From Notamacropus eugenii (Eukaryota; Chordata; Mammalia; Diprotodontia; Macropodidae): 64,000 nucleotides of DNA. How positions within the stretch are numbered: position 1 is the stretch's first letter; every line of letters starts with the position of its first letter. Below the pieces are notes generated by a model. The model was given only the letters and a program-made list of their open reading frames with translations, did no database searches and had not been told where the DNA came from. Position numbers and translations under genes: made by a program. The stretch lies in contig NC_092874.1 in the NCBI RefSeq assembly GCF_028372415.1, positions 240,352,069 through 240,416,068 of the forward strand, given 5' to 3'. Shown piece after piece: positions 21,690-32,345 of the stretch.

Positions 21690-22941
21690 CTAGCTCGTAT
21701 TGATTGTGTCAGTATGCAGATAGATGGGATCAGAACAGTATTACCTGTTCAGATGGTAGTGTGATTCCCTGTACCCATTCATTTTTCCCATCCTCTTCAT
21801 ACGAAGAGAGAACAAAAGGGGAATATCATGAAAGTTGTGGGTATAAGTTTTACAACCCCTCTGATCCCAGAAAACCATGTGAAGGGGGGTCACGACCATG
21901 ACAATTTGTGGAGTTGTATATATATGAATAGTATAAATGGGTATGGAAGTGGGAGAATGGAACACATAAGATGATGTGAAATACTTTCCGGCTGTGGATT
22001 ATAGAGTAAGACTGTTTCTAGAGGAAAATCCTGCTTTGAGAGGGCATTATTGGATATGTGGACAGACAGCCTATACTCACCTTCCGCTTAACTGGAGAGG
22101 TGTTTGTTACATTGGATTGGTGAGACCTAAATTCTTTTTCTTGCCTGAATCAGGGAAACAGCATCTAGGGGTCCCTCTATATGATGATCTAGCAAAAAGA
22201 AAGAGGAACATCGACACCTCCCTCACTCAGACTGAAAATGCAAATGGGTGGGGTGATACTTGGCCTCCTGAGAGGATAATCAGAGAGTATGGGCCTGCAA
22301 CTTGGGCTCAAGATGGGAGCTGGGGTTATAGAACCCCTATATATCTATTAAACAGACTAATCAGACTTCAAGCAGTAGTTGAAATTATAACCAATCAAAC
22401 AGCAAAGGCTTTGGACTTACTGGCTGATCAAGCCACACAAACTAGGGAAGCAGTACTGCAACATAGATTAATCTTAGATTATTTACTTGCAGAAGAAGGA
22501 GGAATTTGTGGGAAGCTCAATTTATCTACATGTTGCTTAAAAATTGATGATAATGGAAGGATAGTGAAAGAGATCACCAAGAATATCAGGAAGGTTGCTC
22601 ATGTTCCCATACAAACTTGGGGCTCCCCTTTCAATACATCCTGGTGGTCCTGGTTTGAGGGGAGCTGGTGGAAGAGGTTACTGTGGTTTGGCCTTATAGC
22701 AATTAGTGGTATTGTATTACTTCCTATTTGTCTACCTTGTTTGATTTCACTAATTACTAAAATAGTTAGAAATTCTTTACTAAAACTTGTTAGAGTAGAA
22801 GAAAGGACTGAAGGAGCCATTCGACTGATGATATTAAAAAAGGAAGGTTGGGTACCTGTGGAGACAAGAGACATGAATGATCCTGATTGGGATGAGGAGA
22901 TTAATAGACAGTGTGAGATTATGTTACAGAACTTTGGTTAA
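21690..22941 (+). pseudogene. env: env of the young provirus: SU largely deleted, TM frame open
   Basis: Env mediates receptor binding (SU) and membrane fusion (TM). Only short SU pieces remain, in two frames (21704-21901, and the start of 21976-22941); no signal peptide is seen. The 321-codon frame from 21976 shows a partial SU disulfide motif (WIC, its first Cys replaced by Tyr), a furin-type site KRKR (residues 74-77), a heptad region, and an immunosuppressive-type segment (about 162-178). It ends with a Cys motif C178-x7-C186-C187, a Trp-rich stretch, a membrane span (about 235-260) and a tail of about 60 residues. No hydrophobic fusion peptide directly follows KRKR. It has three N-glycosylation sequons. 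The Cys spacing is seven, not the six usual in gammaretroviruses. It ends 29 bases before the polypurine tract. Confidence 0.85.
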
Positions 22942-22970
22942 AACATCCGTGAGAAGTCTTCAGGCTGATA

Positions 22971-22986
22971 AAATAAGAGGAGGGAT
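22971..22986 (+). promoter_or_regulatory. polypurine tract of the young provirus
   Basis: AAATAAGAGGAGGGAT, directly before the 3' LTR. It is the plus-strand primer for reverse transcription. Confidence 0.75.
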
Positions 22987-23434
22987 TGAGTGGGATAGAC
23001 TTGGTGAAGACTCCTCAGATTGTGGTTTTCTCCCAAGGGTGAGGTGGGGCCTGGAGGCTCGGGGCTGCAGTGTTTTTGGAATAGAATAGTTCCATATAAG
23101 GCATAAAACTGTGTGGTGTACTGGGGTCTCAATGATTGGACAAAACTTGCGTAATTCCTCGATGTCTTCATTTCAAAGGGATTGGTTAGATCTCATGTCT
23201 AGAATGTAAGACCATATCCTCAGCTAATGAGGATAATGGTCAGTGGGGGGGAGGAGGGACTTGCGTTAGGGTTTATAAATCACTGTCCTGATTTTTATCT
23301 TCGGCTTTCCTACTCCAGGTGAACTGCTGTGGGATTGTCCAGATTCTCGAGAATCGAATAAAACTCTTTTCTGTCATCACTTTGAGAGGCCTCTGAGTAA
23401 TTGATTTATGTAGGGACCTGAGCCATCCCACACA
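22987..23434 (+). repeat. 3' LTR of the young provirus
   Basis: 448 bp, 447 of them identical to the 5' LTR. Poly(A) signal AATAAA at 23357-23362. Followed by the AACC target copy (23435-23438). Confidence 0.9.
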
Positions 23435-23438
23435 AACC

Positions 23439-24067
23439 TAAGACACTATATCTTGAATAATGAGACTTTCCTTTGTATCTTGTTATCTATAGACACATAC
23501 TATGTTATGGCATATTAATGGTAAAGAAAATATAGACATCTTAGGTTGTAATTTCTATTGAACATTGTTTACCCTTTCCTGTGTCAGTTATCTGTTTGGG
23601 GCAGGAAGCCTGCCACTTACTAGTGGTGGGATTTCCGAGACATATGTTTACCCAGCTTGGAATCTCAAGACCTGACTGACATTGCTTTGTTAATTGTCCT
23701 GTCTTACTGAATTTATGATTTGCTTAATTAGGAGAGTTTCTTTCTCACGGCAAAATGTACTTAAGACAGATGATTTCTGTACTAGGTAGTCAGAGTCACC
23801 TCTGACTCCATAGCGCTATGTAACTGTTTTCTTTATGGGGAATTGATTAATTAATTAAATCATAAAATGTATGCATTCAGCCTGTTGCCTTTTCTTCAAC
23901 AAGTTTTCAGGTCAACACCTCCCAGGTTCTGAAATCTGACCCCTTGAACAGGACCCATCAAGGCAGGGACAGCTCTATGCCCCTTGCCAGCAGGAAGCAG
24001 TTTCAGAAGCTGAGACCTTCGCCCTTTACCCCAAAACAATTTGGGTCTAATCTGTTTGAGGAAGGAA
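23439..24067 (+). pseudogene. older ERV downstream of the inner provirus, env-like region heavily decayed
   Basis: This continues the older element after the inner insertion. All frames carry stops. A frame at 23944-24159 ends in a polar, Env-tail-like stretch just before a purine-rich GAGGAAGGAA (24058-24067), the presumed polypurine tract. No TM Cys motif or membrane span could be recognised, so the env assignment rests on position only. Confidence 0.35.
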
Positions 24068-24722
24068 TGATGGGATTCAGACTCAGGGAGCCTCCTAGAG
24101 CTCCTCTTGAGTCTCCCCACTTAACATGGCTTTTCATGCTCAAATTGAATTCTCCTTGAATCTCCCCACATAACCTGGCTTTTCATACCCAAATTGAATT
24201 CTCCTTGAATCTCCCCACTTAACATGGCTTTTCATACTCAAATTTAATTCTCCTTGAATCTCCCCACATAACCTGGCTTTTCATACCCAAATTGAATTCT
24301 CCTTGAATCTCCCCACTTAACCTGGCCTTTCATACTCAAATCTGTGGCCATTATCTGTTACCACTTGATTGCCACACCTGCTTCCACCCAAACCCTCCCT
24401 TGTCTGATATCTCCTGTTTGCCTCTAACTGTCTCCAACCCTCCCGAATCCCCTCCTCCTTGGACTTCTCCTCAGGACCCTCCCTGAACCTCTCCTCCCAT
24501 CACCCTGAACCACCAGACCACCTCCAGATCCCTCTTATAGTCTTTTTTGTATTTAGTTCCATCTCCCCTCCAGGAAGGTACTGAGATTCAATCCAGCTCA
24601 GACTCTGTCTAGCTGAGATTCTATCTGGTCTGCTTGTGAATACAGGCGTTACAAATGCTTAGGCTCCTTAAGAGCCAACCCAAGATGATGAATCCTTAAT
24701 AAACTTTGTTTTCTTTGGCTTT
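24068..24722 (+). repeat. 3' LTR (U3-R) of the older ERV
   Basis: It starts at TGATGGGA, after a purine tract. U3 carries five 49-bp repeats and a proline-codon-like C/T-rich stretch. R begins near 24580 and matches 11377-11519. The poly(A) signal AATAAA is at 24698-24703 and the transcript ends at GGCTTT, after which the copied poly(A) begins. The left edge is an inference. Confidence 0.65.
24112..24341 (+). repeat. 49-bp tandem repeats in U3 (about 4.7 copies)
   Basis: Units start at 24112, 24161, 24210, 24259 and 24308, each beginning TCTCCCCAC. Units 2 and 4 are identical; 1, 3 and 5 share 'cttaac'. The period is therefore also 98 bp. Tandem repeats in this place usually act as LTR enhancers. 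Confidence 0.85.
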
Positions 24723-24735
24723 AAAAAAAAAAAAA
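24723..24735 (+). repeat. poly(A) tail of the retrocopy
   Basis: Thirteen A's, 20 bases after AATAAA, running into the right target-site copy (the last A's are shared with it). Confidence 0.85.
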
Positions 24736-24749
24736 GATATAGGCCAATC
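24734..24749. repeat. 16-bp target-site duplication, right copy
   Basis: AAGATATAGGCCAATC, identical to 11361-11376. Confidence 0.85.
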
Positions 24750-27114
24750 TATCATCACACTTATGAAATTATGCAACTCTCCAGTGGTTCAGAGAGGATT
24801 TCTAATACCAAAGATTCTAGCAGAGTTGGAATGGTCTAGGAACTGAATGACAGATGGCTCTGGGCATCAGCATTAAACATTAATCTTCCAACACTTGTAA
24901 ATATTTAGACATAATCACTGGGCAGAAGAGATATTGTGGTATTTTTAGGATCCTCTGTTTTATTTGCTTTATACTGCGATTTTAGATGCTGGTTGACGCG
25001 CATCAAATTCCTCAATATTGCCCTAATAGGTTTCAAAGTTGACAACTGTATTCACATTCATTAGGAATATTTAAGAGTTGATTTATATATACTGCCTGGG
25101 ATAAATCAGACTTATAAGTCCTCCCCATTCACTGTCAGAAATAGAATATATCACCTTCTATAAGTAGACTAGAGAAGAACAGACTTTTGAAAAATAGTGT
25201 TTTATTATTGCAAAAAAAAAACCCCACCTCTTTGGGCAACCCTAATCCTAAAAATTGCTTAAGCGTGCAACTACAGTTGTTAAAAAGAAACAAAACAATA
25301 AGTAAGGACATCACAGTATTGTAACATTTCTCCCTCCTGTTTCCAAACTGGAAGTGATCAAAATTGATTATGGCAAGTGATCCCCAGAACAAGGAGACAA
25401 TCGGTGTCTAATAGGTCTAGTATTTTTATCAGATACCAGTCTTCCTCTAGAGAAAGTTTGTCTATGATCCCCAGGCAATTTTAATTTACAGGAGAAGAAA
25501 CAGCTTTTAAGGGAAGAGCTTACTTCTCATTTGACCCACTTCATCCAGGAACAAATGCAGAACTGATCTGATCATGGGTAGTGGTTCTTGGTTTCAGAAA
25601 TGGAAAGTGAGGAAGGAGAGAAGAAAGGGGGGCTATGAAGGAGGTTCTCAGAGAAGAAAGAGGGAAGGGAAGCATGCCTGGGACTTTTCTGAGATATTGA
25701 TCTAGGAGGAGCAATGACCAATCAAGAAAGTGAGCCCCTAGGGCAGAAAAGGAAACACAGGTAAGGGACAAAATTCCATAAATTTTAAGATTCTCTCCAG
25801 ATAAGTAACTACAAAATTAATCTTAATAATTAGTATTGATTTTTGACTTTAAAGTTTTTAAAGCACTTTACAAATACAATATTATTTTCTCCTCACAACA
25901 ACCCTTAGAGCTAGGTGTTCTTAATGTACCCATTTTTAAAACTGGGGTTAATAATTCCCCACTAAAGCAGTTGGATTAAATGATTTGGCCAGAGTCACAC
26001 AGTTGATAAAAGTATAAGGCTATATTTGAACTCAGGTCTTCCTGACTCCAGGTCCAACGTTCAATTACAACTACATTGGTGAATGCTCAATTATCATCAA
26101 TGAAGGATGAGTCTTTTGTGTCTTTTAGCATTTCTTTGTATGTACAAAACAAATACCTGTCCTTTACTTGATTCATATTTTACACTGTTCACCTTTCTAT
26201 TTCCCCATTTTGGGGAGACCCTAGACTTGAACCAAAAATCTAAGCCTTGAGCAACTTTCCTCAGGGCACTGAGGTGTGGGTTTAAATGAGTTACAATGTG
26301 AGAAGGGGGAGCTTAAACCCTTCTAAAGACAGACTAGGCTCCCCTAGGAAGCCAGTCCAGACTGTATGACCTGGAGTTTAGAGCAAAGGGCTTCTTGGCG
26401 TAAAAGAAACAAGGGAAGGTGCTAAATCTCTTTCAACCCAGTATGTTTCTTATGCAGACAATAAATGCTTAAAGACAGGAAAGACTGCAGAAGAAATTCA
26501 TCCTTATCAGCAATTAGCTGCTGGAAAAGGCAGCAGCAAAGCAACACATGTGGCCAGAAGGATGAAAGATCACTTTGCATATGCACATGCACATAGTCTC
26601 AATTATACTTGGAAAGTGGGAAAAGAGTCTGTTTTGGAAGAACACAGTCCAGAAGAAAAGGTGAGGACAAACAACAAAGGTACTTTGGAGCCAAATGGTG
26701 TAAGGCTCTGAAAAAAAAATTACCACTACGTGATTTTTCTAAGTTTTTCTGGATTGCATTAGAATAAGACAGTAAGCAAGAATTTAAGGTGGGCAGGTGA
26801 GGAAAAAAACATATGTGATATAATTCACTTTATTCACGTTGGAATGACAGTTTTTTTCCTTGAAGTTATTGTTCAAAGGAAGTACTCAATAGGTGCAAAA
26901 ATAAATTCCTAGAAAACATTTTCATGACAATTGTTTGAAAGATTTTTTTTCAATTCTGAAGAGGGCATGGATATTTTTCTTTTTAAAAAATTGACACATT
27001 TTAACACAAATTCATATACAAACCACCTGCAAAAGTTATATGTACAAAATTAGATTTGTTAAGTGCCTACTATGCTTAAAGCACTGTCCAAGGTACTAGG
27101 AACAAAAACAGGAC
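24750..27114. other. no gene recognised; one antisense CORE-SINE
   Basis: An antisense MIR-like SINE lies at about 25853-26066 ('aaagcactttacaaatac ... gaactcaggtcttcctgactcc'). The rest is anonymous, with short A-runs. Confidence 0.5.
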
Positions 27115-27810
27115 CACTCCTGCTAATAGAGATGGTTCAAAGAAGTTGATGGAATAAGGCAGGAAATTCCTTAGCTCTTCAAAATTCCATAAGTAATTTA
27201 AAATAATGCCTCAAAGTGAACTATCAAGTGGCAGAAATAATTAAAGATTAGGGTAAAAAAGTTGTCCAGCCTAAGTCATCTTGGAAGGACATTAGGAAAG
27301 ATTGACCTCCCTGGGTGGTAGTCTAGCCTGACTGAAGTGCAGATACCTTGGAATCAACAAATAAACCACAGAAGTAGCTGGCAGCAGCCTTAGTTTCATG
27401 AATACTCACCCCACAGACAGTGTGGGCTCAGACAGCTGATTAGGGGAAGATTCCAGGGCCCTCCCCTCACACTAGATGAGCTTCCCAAGTGCTCTGACCA
27501 GATGCTGTTCCAGGCTGTGGATGTGGCTGTGGATATGGATGAGGAGGAGTGAGCTGAAGCTCGTAGCCACTGGAGAGGCCATGCAGAATAAGAACACATG
27601 CAGTGACAGTGCTATTGGGAGCCCTGGTTGAAGCTCAGGGAAGGAGAAGAATACCTGAGATCAGGCCTCCAGATAGAGCTTAGAAAACAGCAGCATGAAA
27701 AACCTGAAACCTAAGACACTATCTGTTACATTTCAGGACTAGAGCCTGACTCTAACATAAAGTTAACAGCCAAGAAAAAGCTATTAAAAACCAAACAAAA
27801 TAAAAAAATA
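27115..27810 (+). mobile_element. L1 5'-leader fragment
   Basis: It shares blocks with the better copies at 28698 and 29990: 'taaaataatgcctcaaa' near the start, and the 'gaaaacagcagcatgaaaa' block near 27685. No ORF2 follows. Confidence 0.55.
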
Positions 27811-28697
27811 CCAGTTCCTGAAATCTGGGAGTTTCCATTCTTTCCAGAGGGATACAACATGTACTTGAGAAACTAAATCAATTTAACATAATCTCTCAAA
27901 GAATAAAGTCCTAATAATTTTGTGGGGGGGGGGGGCAGGGAGAGTCACGTTGATTGATCATGTAAAAAATTAATGCTGACTAAATCTCAGTTATACTTCA
28001 ATTTGGTTTGTATAACAAGGTATTTCAGTGAATGGAAATATCAATTATGTTTTAAAATGCACATTTTATAAGACTTCAAAAATGAATAATTTTCTACTGA
28101 GTTTTCACTTGAAGATAGGAAAGATATACTATCTTTTTGAAAATGCTCACTTATTACCCATTCTTTTAAAAATTATTTAAATAATAGCTAAAAGTGAAGC
28201 ACGTAGTGTTCAAGTAATTTAACAAAAGAAAATTTTCATATCTGAGGAAATTCTACCGGGCAAAACGTCAGTCCAACTTAAATAAATAAATATATATGTA
28301 TAACAATCACACAGAAATAGATAGATACATAGATATGTGAATTGATTACTTAAGCCTTCTTGTCAGGAAAAAAACACAAACTAGGGCAATACTTTTAATA
28401 CCTTACAAATAACTTTTTTCAAATGGAATTGTGTGTCTCTTAGTTTAAGATAAGCTTTTAGAAAAAAAGACTATTATTACAGAATGAAAATCTCAAGCAT
28501 CAAACTGTTGGCAAGTAAAATCTTCATGTGACTTGTTAAAACAAAAATCCACAAATAATGCTTTGCAATGTACAATGGACTTTTATCTATTTTTTAAAAT
28601 CTCATTTTCTCCTTACAATAACTCTGGAAATTAGGAAGGGTTAGTATTTTTCTATATATTTAATAGATGGGAAAACTGAATATAAATTAGCTAATTG

Positions 28698-29989
28698 AGA
28701 GGTAGAGACAAGATGGTGGAATAGGGCAGCCACTTGGCCAAATGCTCTTAACATTGCCCTAAAAATAGCTTTAAAATAATGCTTCAAAATTTGGAGCAGC
28801 AGAGCCCCCCCCAAAAAGGTCAGAGTGAGACATTTTCTCACTCTAAGACAACTTAGGAGGTCAGCAGGAAAGGTCTGTGATCCAAGGTGGGGGCCATCCC
28901 AGGGCACACATGGTTATAGCACCAGCAGTGGGCTTGAAGGTGGCTTCAATGACAACAATATCTTTCAGAGTTCTAAGCCCAGAGAAGATAAGGAGATAAG
29001 GGAGTCAGAAAGATTGCAGGAGATACTTTGCTCACATTAGGTACTGCTGGTACTGATTAGCAATTCTACTACCCATGTGCAGTTCTGGGTCACAGTTATA
29101 GGGCAGAAAGAAGCACTCATGGTTGGTTACAAAGAATTACAAGGAAACAGGGGACCCTGGTCAGAGTTCCAGGGCAGAGAAGAGTGCCAGTACTTGCGGC
29201 TGCAGGGAAACAGTGGCTCTTCCTGGGTAAAGAGTGGAAGGCAGACCAAGAAAGAAGTGATAACCACGCCTTTCTCTATATCATACCACAGTGGAAACAT
29301 AAAAAACTTGCAGACCCCCAGAATGAGCACTGAAAACAGCAGCATGAAAAGGCCTGACACTTGAGATAGTACCTCCTTAAGATAGTACCTCAGGTGAGTG
29401 GAGCCCAATTTTAACATAGTTATAACTCAAAAAAATAGGCTGGAAAAAAATAAGTACACAGAAAAAAATAACTTGACTATAAAAAGCTATTATGGTGGCA
29501 GGAAAGATCAAAATAAAAATTCAGAAGAAGACAACAATGTGAAAATAGCTACAAGCAACGCTGCAAATAAAAATGTATAGCTCAACAAGAATTCCTGAAA
29601 GAATTAAAGGAAAATATAAGTGGTAGAGGAAAAATTGGGAAAAGAAATTAAAGCAATGCAAGAAAATGATAAAGAGAGAATTAATAGTTTGGTAATTAAG
29701 AGCTTGTTTCCTTGTATTTCCTTGTAACAAACCATGAGTGCTTCTCTCTGCCCTATAACTATGACCCAGAACTGCATATGGGTGATGCAAAAAAAAAAAA
29801 AAAAACCCAAGAAAATAACAACTTAAGAAGCAGAATAAGCCTAATGGAAAAGAGGTGCAAAAGTTCACTGAAGAAAATAATTTCTTGAAAATTAGAATTG
29901 GGCAATGGGGAAATAATGACTCCATTAGACATCAAGAAATAATAAAAGTCAAAAGAATGAAAAATAGAAAATATGGAAGAATTTCTCTG
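28698..29989 (+). mobile_element. L1 with 5' leader and ORF1 start, rearranged
   Basis: It starts 'gaggtagagacaagatggtgg', the 5' end typical of marsupial L1, followed by a leader of about 700 bp. A coiled-coil-type ORF1 beginning lies at about 29480-29700. It is then broken by an inverted copy of its own leader (29704-29782) plus an A-run, after which lysine-rich ORF1-like sequence resumes to about 29985. ORF2 is absent. ORF1 would encode the L1 RNA-binding chaperone; here it is full of stops. Confidence 0.65.
29071..29782. repeat. inverted repeat within L1 (arms 29071-29150 and 29704-29782)
   Basis: The second arm is the reverse complement of the first (shared 'agcactcatggttggttac'-type block and 'cagttctgggtca', with a few mismatches). 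It is followed by 16 A's. Confidence 0.75.
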
Positions 29990-30378
29990 GTTGGAGCCAA
30001 GATGGTGGGGTAGAAGGACAGACATGCTTTAGCTCTCCACCCGTAGCCATAAATACTTGTAAAAAATGACTCTAAACAAATTCTGGAGTAGTAGAAGCCA
30101 CAAAATGACAGAATGAAACAGATTTACAGCCCAAGACAGCCTGGAAGTTCAACAAGAAAGGTCTATTACACCGGGTTCAGAGCAGAGCACAGCCCAAAGT
30201 GGGCCACATGGTACAGACAGGACTGGAACAGGCTTCGGGGCACAGAATCACGGGCAGCTGTTGTGGTTCTCAGATTTCTCAACCCACAAATGTCAAAGAC
30301 AGCTTCAAAGGTCAGTAAGAAAACTCTTTCACCTGGGTGAGAGAGGAGCATGGTCTAGCCCCAGCCCTGACCCCAGGT

Positions 30379-30446
30379 TGGCAGTAGCCACTGTGGCAGC
30401 AGTAGCCACTGTGGCAGCAGCAGCCACTGTGGCAGCAGCATCCACT
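30379..30446 (+). repeat. 18-bp minisatellite in the L1 leader
   Basis: About 3.6 units of the type ggcagcagtagccactgt. Confidence 0.85.
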
Positions 30447-31144
30447 TTTGGAACCCTCAGCCTAAAGGCCCTGGGGGAAGCAAGCACCTGATCTCGATCT
30501 CAGTCCTGAGGAGTGGTCCTGGGGTGAGGAGACACGCTGACATGGCAGAGCTGGTGGCAGCTGTGGAGAGGGAATCCTACTCAAAGTTACAGGGCAGAAA
30601 AGAGTGCTTGTAGTTGCTCACAGATCACAGTGCAGGCCAGGAGAGGCCAGGAGAGGAGTAAACATCTCTCCCTTGATTATGGCCCCTGGAGGAACTGAGA
30701 ACTTACAGGTCCCTAGAGATATCTCAGAGAATAGCTGCACAAAACCTCTGAAGTCTAGGGTAGAATACCCTCCACTTGACAAATGACTCAAAAGTTAAGT
30801 AACTGGTTGGGAAAATTCCCAAAAAGGGGGAAAAATAAGACTACAGAAGGTTACTTTCTTGGTGAAAAGGTATTTTTTTCCATCCTTTTGGATGAGGAAG
30901 AGCAAAGCATACCATCAGAGGAAAACAGCAAAGTCAAGGCTTCTACATCCAAAACCTCCAAAAATATATTCAATGGTCTCAGGCCATGGAAGAGCTCAAA
31001 AAGAATTTTTAAAATCAAGTAAGAGAGGTGGAAGAAAAATTGGGAAGAGAAATGAGAGTGATGCAAGAAAATCATGAAAAGCAAGTCAATAGCTTGCTAA
31101 AGGAGACCCCAAAAATGCTGAAGAAAATAACACCTTTAAAAAGA

Positions 31145-31312
31145 GACTAACCCCAACTTGCAGCCCAGGCCACTTGTGGCAGGTCAAAGGATTGCTTCGA
31201 CATACATAGGAAGTTTTCCTCTACATTTTTCATTGGCCACTGGAAAACCTTTGGTGTTTTGCAAGTGACACAAGGGCCACAGGTTGTGCAGACTTGAACT
31301 AGAGGATAGAAT
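31145..31312 (-). mobile_element. hAT-like fragment inserted in L1
   Basis: Read on the minus strand it starts 'caagtctgcacaacctgtggccc', resembling the left end of the hAT element at 51043. It interrupts ORF1-like sequence. No clean target duplication was found. Confidence 0.4.
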
Positions 31313-31811
31313 AGAAAGTGAAAGAATATACCAATCACCTCATGAAAGAGATTCCAAACTGAAAACTCCCAGGAATATTTCAGCCAAATTGGAGTGCTTC
31401 CAGATCAAGAAGAAAATATTGTAAGCAGCCAGAAAGAAACAATTCAAATGTCATGGAGCCACAGTAAGGATCACACAAGATTTAGCCACTTCCACATTAA
31501 AGGAGAAAAGGGATTGGAATATGATATCCCAGGAGGCAAAAGAGCTAGGATTACAACCAAGAATGACCTCACCAGCAAAACTGAGTGTAATTCTTTAGGG
31601 GGAAAATAGATATTTAATGAAATAGAGGGCTTTCAAATAGTCCTGATGAAAAGACCAAAGCTGAAGGGACAATTTGACATTCAAATACAAGACTCAAAAA
31701 AACCAAAAAGGTAAACAAAAGAAAAATCATAAGGGATAAAGATGAACTTTTTACATTTCAATATGAGAAGATATTGCATATAACTTCTAAAAACTTTATA
31801 ATTTTTAGGAC

Positions 31812-31995
31812 AGTTGTTGTTTTTGACCTTCCTTCTCAAAGAGCACCATGACATCAGGGAGGTGATACCATGACATGCAAGTGAGTTGGATTTAAGGGAG
31901 GGAAGGCTGTTCAAAGTGACCAACCTCACTCTTTCCTCAGGACTGATCTGGGTTCAGTGACAAGATACAGATCAGGACAACTGGAGATGACCCTG
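31812..31995 (+). repeat. SINE-like dispersed repeat
   Basis: 'agagcaccatgacatcaggg', 'gtgagttggatttaaggga' and 'actggagatgaccctgg' form a series I associate with a common marsupial SINE. The family name was not verified. Confidence 0.5.
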
Positions 31996-32194
31996 GAAAT
32001 AGTGGGAGAACTTGGCCTTTATTCATATGAAAAGTACTCTTTGGTTATATTCCCTTACCTCTGTGATACACATGGGAAAGGTTCCCACGCACTCCTTACA
32101 GCACCCCTTCCTGAGCTCATGTACAAAACAATGATAAATTCAACAGTGGTGAGAATTATGTGATGGGGAAAACAAAACAAAATTAAACAAAACA

Positions 32195-32345
32195 CTGGTT
32201 TTTTGGTCAGACCCAGGTTCAGATGTTGCATTTACTAATAATATTACCTTAACCAAGTCATTTCTCATCTCTCAGCCTCAGTTTTATCTGTAAAATGAGC
32301 ATCCAATTAGATGATTTTTAATGTACCTTCTAGACTACATGATCT
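32195..32345 (+). repeat. CORE-SINE/MIR-like
   Basis: 'caagtcatttctcatctctcagcctcag' followed by 'tctgtaaaatgagc', the sense core of MIR-type SINEs. Confidence 0.65.

Larger units (their letters stand above)
15812..23434 (+). mobile_element. young class I (gamma-like) provirus, defective, inserted into the older retrocopy
   Basis: It is bounded by two 448-bp LTRs (TG...CA) that differ at one base (a CpG-type G/A difference: gatctcGtg versus gatctcAtg) and flanked by AACC on both sides. The internal order is primer site, long leader with tandem repeats, start of gag, 2.8 kb of unidentified non-coding DNA, RT connection/RNase H, integrase, truncated env, and polypurine tract. LTRs are identical at integration, so the insertion is recent unless gene conversion intervened. 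The many frameshifts and stops in the body must largely predate it, so it was probably mobilised in trans. Same family as the solo LTR at 35918-36357. Confidence 0.9.
11377..24733 (+). mobile_element. processed retrocopy of a class I (gamma-like) ERV RNA, interrupted by a younger provirus
   Basis: The element begins with R (no U3), carries gag and pol remnants, and ends with U3-R followed by 13 A's. The whole is flanked by a 16-bp direct repeat. The R sequences at 11377-11519 and about 24580-24722 match with about eight substitutions and one indel. After removing the inner provirus (15812-23434 plus one 4-bp target copy) the retrocopy is about 5.7 kb, shorter than a full genome because protease, RT, integrase and env have internal losses. 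A retroviral RNA reverse-transcribed by LINE-1 lacks a 5' U3 and has a 3' poly(A) and long target duplications; all three are seen. HERV-W processed copies in human are a known precedent. No part can produce virus. Confidence 0.85.
29990..31800 (+). mobile_element. L1 (or half-L1) with 5' leader and ORF1 remnants
   Basis: It starts 'ggttggagccaagatggtgg' and holds a leader with a short minisatellite (30379-30446). ORF1 pieces follow from about 30783 (MTQKLSNWLGKFPKRGK...) with a coiled-coil-like Lys/Glu-rich stretch. After a foreign insert (about 31145-31310) come ORF1 C-terminal-like blocks near 31390-31610 (DIPGGKRARITTKNDLTSK). No endonuclease or RT motif follows before 31800. Frameshifts and stops are frequent. 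ORF1 without ORF2 fits HAL1-type half-L1s or a 3'-truncated L1. Confidence 0.6.

Noticed and set aside
24112..24341. Regularly spaced repeats resembling a CRISPR array
   Set aside because: The units are directly contiguous with no unique spacers, and lie in an LTR U3 of a mammalian genome.
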